Part shown: piece by piece, positions 54,294 to 64,000 of the stretch
Position numbering within the stretch: the first letter of the stretch is position 1
Layout: each line of letters begins with the position of its first letter
Source: Auanema rhodensis
Lineage: Eukaryota; Nematoda; Chromadorea; Rhabditida; Rhabditidae
Length of the DNA stretch: 64,000 nucleotides
Assembly (NCBI GenBank): GCA_964057225.1
Contig: OZ059899.1
Location: 2,976,001-3,040,000 of the forward strand
Reading direction: 5' to 3'
Position numbers and translations under genes: made by a program
Notes under the pieces: generated by a model
Databases searched by the model: none
What the model was told of the DNA's origin: nothing
What the model saw: the letters and a program-made list of their open reading frames with translations, nothing else

Positions 54294-57200
54294 TCGTTGA
54301 ATAACATTGTCCATCGTCTTTGCCTTGAAAAAAGGAATCTAAAAACATCTACTTTTTGCTAAATTATTTTGAAATTTTTCGAAAAAATTTTTGTCAAAAT
54401 GTTTTTGGAAGCAATGTTGAGTGTACATGGAAACTCAACATACACTAATGCATCAATTTTCAAACGATCATAACTAATTTTTGTATCAAGTGTTTCTCAA
54501 TGTAGTATAGTGCATTCGATGCGGATTTTTAAGCTGCGTCGATCTGTGTTATCAGATTTGCGCTAGCTTAAAAATGCACCGAGATATCAACTGATATAAG
54601 TTCACACTTATATCCTCGATTTTCACCCTGAAGAATTAATTTTTTCGTTGAATAACATTGTCTATCGTCTTTGCCTTGAGAAATGGAATCTAAAAACATC
54701 TACTTTTTGCTAAATTATTTTGAAATTTTTCGAAAAAATTTTTGTCAAAATGTTTTTGGAAGCAATGTTGAGTGTACATGGAAACTCAACATACACTAAT
54801 GCATCATTTTTCAAACGATCATAACTAATTTTTGTATTAAGCGTTTCTCAATGTAGTATAGTGCATTCGATGCGGATTTTTAAGCTGCGTCGATCTGTGT
54901 TATCAGATTTGCGCTAGCTTAAAAATGCACCGAGATATCAACTGATATAAGTTCACACTTATATCCTCGATTTTCACCCTGAAGAAATAATTTTTCCGTT
55001 GAATAACATTGTCCATCGTCTTTGCCTTGAAAAATAGAATCTAAAAACATCTACTTTTTGCTAAATTATTTTGAAATTTTTCGAAAAAATTTTTGTCAAA
55101 ATGTTTTTGGAAGCAATGTTGAGTGTACATGGAAACTCAACATACACTAATGCATCATTTTTCAAACGATCATAACTAATTTTTGTATTAAGCGTTTCTC
55201 AATGTAGTATAGTGCATTCGATGCGGATTTTTAAGCTGCGTCGATCTGTGTTATCAGATTTGCGCTAGCTTAAAAATGCACCGAGATATCAACTGATATA
55301 AGTTCACACTTATATCCTCGATTTTCACCCTGAAGAATTAATTTTTTCGTTGAATAACATTGTCCATCGTCTTTGCCTTGAAAAATGGAATCTCAAAACA
55401 TCTACTTTTTGCTAAATTATTTTGAAATTTTTCGAAAAAATTTTTGTCAAAATGTTTTTGGAAGCAATGTTGAGTGTACATGGAAACTCAACATACACTA
55501 ATGCATCATTTTTCAAACGATCATAACTAATTTTTGTATTAAGCGTTTCTCAATGTAGTATAGTGCATTCGATGCGGATTTTTAAGCTGCGTCGATCTGT
55601 GTTATCAGATTTGCGCTAGCTTAAAAATGCACCGAGATATCAACTGATATAAGTTCACACTTATATCCTCGATTTTCACCCTGAAGAAATAATTTTTCCG
55701 TTGAATAACATTGTCCATCGTCTTTGCCTTGAAAAATAGAATCTAAAAACATCTACTTTTTGCTAAATTATTCTGAAATTTTTCGAAAAAATTTTTGTCA
55801 AAATGTTTTTGGAAGCAATGTTGAGTGTACATGGAAACTCAACATACACTAATGCATCATTTTTCAAACGATCATAACTAATTTTTGTATTAAGCGTTTC
55901 TCAATGTAGTATAGTGCATTCGATGCGGATTTTTAAGCTGCGTCGATCTGTGTTATCAGATTTGCGCTAGCTTAAAAATGCACCGAGATATCAACTGATA
56001 TAAGTTCACACTTATATCCTCGATTTTCACCCTGAAGAAATAATTTTTCCGTTGAATAACATTGTCCATCGTCTTTGCCTTGAAAAATAGAATCTAAAAA
56101 CATCTACTTTTTGCTAAATTATTCTGAAATTTTTCGAAAAAATTTTTGTCAAAATGTTTTTGGAAGCAATGTTGAGTGTACATGGAAACTCAACATACAC
56201 TAATGCATCATTTTTCAAACGATCATAACTAATTTTTGTATTAAGCGTTTCTCAATGTAGTATAGTGCATTCGATGCGGATTTTTAAGCTGCGTCGATCT
56301 GTGTTATCAGATTTACGCTAGCTTAAAAATGCACCGAGATATCAATTGATATAAGTTCACACATATATACCCGATTTTCACCCTGAAGAATTAATTTTTT
56401 CGTTGAATAACATTGTCCATCGTTTTTGCCTTGAAAAAAGGAATCTAAAAACATCTACTTTTTGCTAAATTATTTTGAAATGTTTCGAAAAAATTTTTGT
56501 CAAAATGTTTTTGGAAGCAATGTTGAGTGTACATGGAAACTCAACATACACTAATGCATCATTTTTCAAACGATCATAACTAATTTTTGTATCAAGTGTT
56601 TCTCAATGTAGTATAGTGCATTCGATGCGGATTTTTAAGCTGCGTCGATCTGTGTTATCAGATTTGCGCTAGCTTAAAAATGCACCGAGATATCAACTGA
56701 TATATGTTCACACTTATATCCTCGATTTTCACCCTGAAGAAATAATTTTTTCGTTGAATAACATTGTCCATCGTCTTTGCCTTGAAAAAAGGAATCTAAA
56801 AACATCTACTTTTTGCTAAATTATTTTGAAATTTTTCGAAAAAATTTTTGTCAAAATGTTTTTGGAAGCAATGTTGAGTGTACATGGAAACTCAACATAC
56901 ACTAATGCATCAATTTTCAAACGATCATAACTAATTTTTGTATCAAGTGTTTCTCAATGTAGTATAGTGCATTCGATGCGGATTTTTAAGCTGCGTCGAT
57001 CTGTGTTATCAGATTTGCGCTAGCTTAAAAATGCACCGAGATATCAACTGATATAAGTTCACACTTATATCCTCGATTTTCACCCTGAAGAATTAATTTT
57101 TTCGTTGAATAACATTGTCTATCGTCTTTGCCTTGAGAAATGGAATCTAAAAACATCTACTTTTTGCTAAATTATTTTGAAATTTTTCGAAAAAATTTTT

Positions 57201-59207
57201 GTCAAAATGTTTTTGGAAGCAATGTTGAGTGTACATGGAAACTCAACATACACTAATGCATCATTTTTCAAACGATCATAACTAATTTTTGTATTAAGCG
57301 TTTCTCAATGTAGTATAGTGCATTCGATGCGGATTTTTAAGCTGCGTCGATCTGTGTTATCAGATTTGCGCTAGCTTAAAAATGCACCGAGATATCAACT
57401 GATATAAGTTCACACTTATATCCTCGATTTTCACCCTGAAGAAATAATTTTTCCGTTGAATAACATTGTCCATCGTCTTTGCCTTGAAAAATAGAATCTA
57501 AAAACATCTACTTTTTGCTAAATTATTTTGAAATTTTTCGAAAAAATTTTTGTCAAAATGTTTTTGGAAGCAATGTTGAGTGTACATGGAAACTCAACAT
57601 ACACTAATGCATCATTTTTCAAACGATCATAACTAATTTTTGTATTAAGCGTTTCTCAATGTAGTATAGTGCATTCGATGCGGATTTTTAAGCTGCGTCG
57701 ATCTGTGTTATCAGATTTGCGCTAGCTTAAAAATGCACCGAGATATCAACTGATATAAGTTCACACTTATATCCTCGATTTTCACCCTGAAGAATTAATT
57801 TTTTCGTTGAATAACATTGTCCATCGTTTTTGCCTTGAAAAAAGGAATCTCAAAACATCTACTTTTTGCTAAATTATTTTGAAATTTTTCGAAAAAATTT
57901 TTGTCAAAATGTTTTTGGAAGCAATGTTGAGTGTACATGGAAACTCAACATACACTAATGCATCATTTTTCAAACGATCATAACTAATTTTTGTATTAAG
58001 CGTTTCTCAATGTAGTATAGTGCATTCGATGCGGATTTTTAAGCTGCGTCGATCTGTGTTATCAGATTTGCGCTAGCTTAAAAATGCACCGAGATATCAA
58101 CTGATATAAGTTCACACTTATATCCTCGATTTTCACCCTGAAGAAATAATTTTTCCGTTGAATAACATTGTCCATCGTCTTTGCCTTGAAAAATAGAATC
58201 TAAAAACATCTACTTTTTGCTAAATTATTCTGAAATTTTTCGAAAAAATTTTTGTCAAAATGTTTTTGGAAGCAATGTTGAGTGTACATGGAAACTCAAC
58301 ATACACTAATGCATCATTTTTCAAACGATCATAACTAATTTTTGTATTAAGCGTTTCTCAATGTAGTATAGTGCATTCGATGCGGATTTTTAAGCTGCGT
58401 CGATCTGTGTTATCAGATTTGCGCTAGCTTAAAAATGCACCGAGATATCAACTGATATAAGTTCACACTTATATCCTCGATTTTCACCCTGAAGAAATAA
58501 TTTTTCCGTTGAATAACATTGTCCATCGTCTTTGCCTTGAAAAATAGAATCTAAAAACATCTACTTTTTGCTAAATTATTCTGAAATTTTTCGAAAAAAT
58601 TTTTGTCAAAATGTTTTTGGAAGCAATGTTGAGTGTACATGGAAACTCAACATACACTAATGCATCATTTTTCAAACGATCATAACTAATTTTTGTATTA
58701 AGCGTTTCTCAATGTAGTATAGTGCATTCGATGCGGATTGTTAAGCTGCGTCGATCTGTGTTATCAGATTTACGCTAGCTTAAAAATGCACCGAGATATC
58801 AATTGATATAAGTTCACACATATATACCCGATTTTCACCCTGAAGAATTAATTTTTTCGTTGAATAACATTGTCCATCGTTTTTGCCTTGAAAAAAGGAA
58901 TCTAAAAACATCTACTTTTTGCTAAATTATTTTGAAATGTTTCGAAAAAATTTTTGTCAAAATGTTTTTGGAAGCAATGTTGAGTGTACATGGAAACTCA
59001 ACATACACTAATGCATCATTTTTCAAACGATCATAACTAATTTTTGTATTAAGCGTTTCTCAATGTAGTATAGTGCATTCGATGCGGATTTTTAAGCTGC
59101 GTCGATCTGTGTTATCAGATTTGCGCTAGCTTAAAAATGCACCGAGATATCAACTGATATAAGTTCACACATATATACCCGATTTTCACCCTGAAGAATT
59201 AATTTTT
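54294..59207 (+). repeat. Seven-monomer higher-order repeat (two copies)
   Basis: Copies 54,294-56,750 and 56,751-59,207 are each 2457 bp. The private variant gcatcaattttc at 54,454 and 56,911 fixes the period. It is followed in both by ccttgagaaatgg, ccttgaaaaatag, gaatctcaaaac, two attctgaaat/ccttgaaaaatag monomers (the second with atttacgctag) and a gaaatgtttcg monomer. The last monomers differ (gtatcaagtg with tatatgttcac versus gtattaagcg). Confidence 0.84.
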
Positions 59208-61664
59208 TCGTTGAATAACATTGTCCATCGTTTTTGCCTTGAAAAAAGGAATCTAAAAACATCTACTTTTTGCTAAATTATTTTGAAATGTTTCGAAAAA
59301 ATTTTTGTCAAAATGTTTTTGGAAGCAATGTTGAGTGTACATGGAAACTCAACATACACTAATGCATCATTTTTCAAACGATCATAACTAATTTTTGTAT
59401 TAAGCGTTTCTCAATGTAGTATAGTGCATTCGATGCGGATTTTTAAGCTGCGTCGATCTGTGTAATCAGATTTGCGCTAGCTTAAAAATGCACCGAGATA
59501 TCAACTGATATAAGTTCACACTTATATCCTCGATTTTCACCCTGAAGAAATAATTTTTTCGTTGAATAACATTGTCCATCGTCTTTGCCTTGAAAAATGG
59601 AATCTAAAAACATCTACTTTTTGCTAAATTATTTTGAAATTTTTCGAAAAAATTTTTGTCAAAATGTTTTTGGAAGCAATGTTGAGTGTACATGGAAACT
59701 CAACATACACTAATGCATCATTTTTCAAACGATCATAACTAATTTTTGTATTAAGCGTTTCTCAATGTAGTATAGTGCATTCGATGCGGATTTTTAAGCT
59801 GCGTCGATCTGTGTTATCAGATTTGCGCTAGCTTAAAAATGCACCGAGATATCAACTGATATAAGTTCACACTTATATCCTCGATTTTCACCCTGAAGAA
59901 ATAATTTTTTCGTTGAATAACATTGTCCATCGTCTTTGCCTTGAAAAAAGGAATCTAAAAACATCTACTTTTTGCTAAATTATTTTGAAATTTTTCGAAA
60001 AAATTTTTGTCAAAATGTTTTTGGAAGCAATGTTGAGTGTACATGGAAACTCAACATACACTAATGCATCATTTTTCAAACGATCATAACTAATTTTTGT
60101 ATTAAGCGTTTCTCAATGTAGTATAGTGCATTCGATGCGGATTTTTAAGCTGCGTCGATCTGTGTTATCAGATTTGCGCTAGCTTAAAAATGCACCGAGA
60201 TATCAACTGATATAAGTTCACACTTATATCCTCGATTTTCACCCTAAAGAAATAATTTTTTCGTTGAATAACATTGTCCATCGTCTTTGCCTTGAAAAAA
60301 GGAATCTAAAAACATCTACTTTTTGCTAAATTATTCTGAAATTTTTCGAAAAAATTTTTGTCAAAATGTTTTTGGAAGCAATGTTGAGTGTACATGGAAA
60401 CTCAACATACACTAATGCATCATTTTTCAAACGATCATAACTAATTTTTGTATTAAGCGTTTCTCAATGTAGTATAGTGCATTCGATGCGGATTTTTAAG
60501 CTGCGTCGATCTGTGTTATCAGATTTACGCTAGCTTAAAAATGCACCGAGATATCAATTGATATAAGTTCACACATATATACCCGATTTTCACCCTGAAG
60601 AATTAATTTTTTCGTTGAATAACATTGTCCATCGTTTTTGCCTTGAAAAAAGGAATCTAAAAACATCTACTTTTTGCTAAATTATTTTGAAATGTTTCGA
60701 AAAAATTTTTGTCAAAATGTTTTTGGAAGCAATGTTGAGTGTACATGGAAACTCAACATACACTAATGCATCATTTTTCAAACGATCATAACTAATTTTT
60801 GTATTAAGCGTTTCTCAATGTAGTATAGTGCATTCGATGCGGATTTTTAAGCTGCGTCGATCTGTGTTATCAGATTTGCGCTAGCTTAAAAATGCACCGA
60901 GATATCAACTGATATAAGTTCACACTTATATCCTCGATTTTCACCCTGAAGAAATAATTTTTTCGTTGAATAACATTGTCCATCGTCTTTGCCTTGAAAA
61001 AAGGAATCTAAAAACATCTACTTTTTGCTAAATTATTCTGAAATTTTTCGAAAAAATTTTTGTCAAAATGTTTTTGGAAGCAATGTTGAGTGTACATGGA
61101 AACTCAACATACACTAATGCATCATTTTTCAAACGATCATAACTAATTTTTGTATTAAGCGTTTCTCAATGTAGTATAGTGCATTCGATGCGGATTTTTA
61201 AGCTGCGTCGATCTGTGTTATCAGATTTGCGCTAGCTTAAAAATGCACCGAGATATCAACTGATATAAGTTCACACTTATATCCTCGATTTTCACCCTGA
61301 AGAATTAATTTTTTCGTTGAATAACATTGTCCATCGTCTTTGCCTCGAAAAATGGAATCTTAAAACATCTACTTTTTGCTAAATTATTTTGAAATTTTTC
61401 GAAAAAATTTTTGTCAAAATGTTTTTGGAAGCAATGTTGAGTGTACATGGAAACTCAACATACACTAATGCATCATTTTTCAAACGATCATAACTAATTT
61501 TTGTATCAAGTGTTTCTCAATGTAGTATAGTGCATTCGATGCGGATTTTTAAGCTGCGTCGATCTGTGTTATCAGATTTGCGCTAGCTTAAAAATGCACC
61601 GAGATATCAACTGATATAAGTTCACACTTATATCCTCGATTTTCACCCTGAAGAATTAATTTTT
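58506..61664 (+). repeat. Long-range duplicated segment, copy 2
   Basis: This is the second copy of 45,520-48,678, with the same nine variant monomers. Beyond it one extra monomer (61,665-62,015, ttgtctatcg/ccttgagaaatgg) is inserted. The match to 48,679 onwards then continues at offset 13,337 and runs towards the window end. One private change is gcggattgttaag at 58,740. Confidence 0.83.
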
Positions 61665-62366
61665 TCGTTGAATAACATTGTCTATCGTCTTTGCCTTGAG
61701 AAATGGAATCTAAAAACATCTACTTTTTGCTAAATTATTTTGAAATTTTTCGAAAAAATTTTTGTCAAAATGTTTTTGGAAGCAATGTTGAGTGTACATG
61801 GAAACTCAACATACACTAATGCATCATTTTTCAAACGATCATAACTAATTTTTGTATTAAGCGTTTCTCAATGTAGTATAGTGCATTCGATGCGGATTTT
61901 TAAGCTGCGTCGATCTGTGTAATCAGATTTGCGCTAGCTTAAAAATGCACCGAGATATCAACTGATATAAGTTCACACTTATATCCTCGATTTTCACCCT
62001 GAAGAAATAATTTTTTCGTTGAATAACATTGTCCATCGTCTTTGCCTTGAAAAATGGAATCTAAAAACATCTACTTTTTGCTAAATTATTCTGAAATTTT
62101 TCGAAAAAATTTTTGTCAAAATGTTTTTGGAAGCAATGTTGAGTGTACATGGAAACTCAACATACACTAATGCATCATTTTTCAAACGATCATAACTAAT
62201 TTTTGTATTAAGCGTTTCTCAATGTAGTATAGTGCATTCGATGCGGATTTTTAAGCTGCGTCGATCTGTGTAATCAGATTTGCGCTAGCTTAAAAATGCA
62301 CCGAGATATCAACTGATATAAGTTCACACTTATATCCTCGATTTTCACCCTGAAGAAATAATTTTT

Positions 62367-63770
62367 TCGTTGAATAACATTGTCCATCGTCTTTGCCTTG
62401 AAAAATGGAATCTAAAAACATCTACTTTTTGCTAAATTATTTTGAAATTTTTCGAAAAAATTTTTGTCAAAATGTTTTTGGAAGCAATGTTGAGTGTACA
62501 TGGAAACTCAACATACACTAATGCATCATTTTTCAAACGATCATAACTAATTTTTGTATTAAGCGTTCCTCAATGTAGTATAGTGCATTCGATGCGGATT
62601 TTTAAGCTGCGTCGATCTGTGTTATCAGATTTGCGCTAGCTTAAAAATGCACCGAGATATCAACTGATATAAGTTCACACTTATATCCTCGATTTTCACC
62701 CTGAAGAAATAATTTTTCCGTTGAATAACATTGTCCATCGTCTTTGCCTTGAAAAATAGAATCTAAAAACATCTACTTTTTGCTAAATTATTTTGAAATT
62801 TTTCGAAAAAATTTTTGTCAAAATGTTTTTGGAAGCAATGTTGAGTGTACATGGAAACTCAACATACACTAATGCATCATTTTTCAAACGATCATAACTA
62901 ATTTTTGTATTAAGCGTTTCTCAATGTAGTATAAAGCATTCGATGCGGATTTTTAAGCTGCGTCGATCTGTGTTATCAGATTTGCGCTAGCTTAAAAATG
63001 CACCGAGATATCAACTGATATAAGTTCACACTTATATCCTCGATTTTCACCCTGAAGAATTAATTTTTTCGTTGAATAACATTGTCCATCGTCTTTGCCT
63101 TGAAAAATGGAATCTTAAAACATCTACTTTTTGCTAAATTATTTTGAAATTTTTCGAAAAAATTTTTGTCAAAATGTTTTTGGAAGCAATGTTGAGTGTA
63201 CATGGAAACTCAACATACACTAATGCATCATTTTTCAAACGATCATAACTAATTTTTGTATTAAGCGTTCCTCAATGTAGTATAGTGCATTCGATGCGGA
63301 TTTTTAAGCTGCGTCGATCTGTGTTATCAGATTTGCGCTAGCTTAAAAATGCACCGAGATATCAACTGATATAAGTTCACACTTATATCCTCGATTTTCA
63401 CCCTGAAGAAATAATTTTTCCGTTGAATAACATTGTCCATCGTCTTTGCCTTGAAAAATAGAATCTAAAAACATCTACTTTTTGCTAAATTATTTTGAAA
63501 TTTTTCGAAAACATTTTTGTCAAAATGTTTTTGGAAGCAATGTTGAGTGTACATGGAAACTCAACTTACACTAATGCATCATTTTTCAAACGATCATAAC
63601 TAATTTTTGTATTAAGCGTTTCTCAATGTAGTATAAAGCATTCGATGCGGATTTTTAAGCTGCGTCGATCTGTGTTATCAGATTTGCGCTAGCTTAAAAA
63701 TGCACCGAGATATCAACTGATATAAGTTCACACTTATATCCTCGATTTTCACCCTGAAGAATTAATTTTT
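62367..63770 (+). repeat. Two-monomer higher-order repeat (two copies)
   Basis: Copies 62,367-63,068 and 63,069-63,770 are each 702 bp. Each has a gcgttcctc monomer and then a tttccgttgaat/ccttgaaaaatag monomer with gtataaagcattc. The pair corresponds to 50,434-51,135 in the earlier segment, where it occurs once, so it was duplicated afterwards. Confidence 0.83.
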
Positions 63771-64000
63771 TCGTTGAATAACATTGTCCATCGTCTTTGC
63801 CTTGAAAAATGGAATCTTAAAACATCTACTTTTTGCTAAATTATTTGAAATTTTTCGAAAAAATTTTTGTCAAAATGTTTTTGGAAGCAATGTTGAGTGT
63901 ACATGGAAACTCAACATACACTAATGCATCATTTTTCAAACGATCATAACTAATTTTTGTATCAAGTGTTTCTCAATGTAGTATAGTGCATTCGATGCGG

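Larger units (their letters stand above)
22003..64000 (+). repeat. Long uniform forward satellite array
   Basis: Monomer starts run in 351-bp steps from 22,003 to 63,771. The only net length change is a missing T at about 51,210 (attatttgaaat). That makes 119 full monomers plus a final partial unit of 230 bases, which carries the same missing T near 63,845. Copies differ only by substitutions at recurrent sites: gaattaatt/gaaataatt, cttatatcc/catatatacc, ccttgaaaaaagg/ccttgaaaaatgg/ccttgaaaaatag, gtattaagcg/gtatcaagtg, ttgtccatc/ttgtctatc. No gene, transposon or unique sequence interrupts it, and the array continues past the window edge. Confidence 0.97.

Noticed and set aside
1-64000. CRISPR array
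   Set aside because: Repeats are directly adjacent 351-bp units with no short repeat/unique spacer pattern and no cas-like genes.

Overview
The whole window is one tandemly repeated satellite DNA. The monomer is 351 bp and, by hand count of one unit, about 31% G+C. I see no protein-coding gene, RNA gene, transposon or unique sequence anywhere in the 64,000 bases. A homogeneous kilobase-scale array with a monomer in the 150-400 bp range points to a eukaryotic heterochromatic (centromeric or pericentromeric) array. One monomer holds about 12 CpG sites, roughly the 9 expected from its composition or slightly more, so there is no CpG depletion. That fits an insect or other lightly methylated genome better than a vertebrate. 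Satellites of this size and A/T richness are common in beetles and other insects, but I do not recognise the family and cannot name the species.

Layout. I phase each monomer at the 't' of tcgttgaat; orientation 'forward' means that string reads on the + strand. (1) 1-2358: six full forward monomers and one cut monomer. (2) 2358/2359: abrupt switch of orientation. (3) 2359-18905: reverse-oriented array, built of 351-bp monomers, three 242-bp truncated monomers, and several nested segmental duplications (offsets 3752, 1997 and 3050 bp). Its inner end holds 104-bp mini-monomers and a 571-bp composite unit. (4) 18906-18921: second switch, with 16 bases of filler copied from neighbouring sequence. 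(5) 18922-21651: forward array of the same 571-bp composite unit, amplified to four copies plus partial ones. (6) 21652-64000: forward 351-bp monomers. From 22003 to 63771 there are 119 consecutive monomers with a single net 1-bp length change.

The second switch lies inside a large imperfect palindrome. Monomers at about 15,270-16,863 are mirrored at 21,652-23,245, paired coordinates always sum to 38,515, and private variants match pairwise. The composite-repeat core between these arms has different copy numbers on the two sides, so amplification or loss continued after the inversion. The outer forward arrays (1-2358 and about 26-64 kb) share the same order of monomer variants. This suggests that the reverse block arose within, or moved into, an already homogenised array.

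Each monomer carries three dyads: 9-bp stem/10-base loop, 11-bp stem/29-base spacer with an inner 5-bp stem, and 9-bp stem/4-base loop. It also has a run of A/T tracts spaced about 10 bp. These are the only candidate functional elements. The right array shows irregular higher-order repeats of 2, 3, 4 and 7 monomers, and a block of at least 3.2 kb repeated 12,986 bp downstream. All similarity statements come from reading diagnostic variants by eye; no alignment was run.
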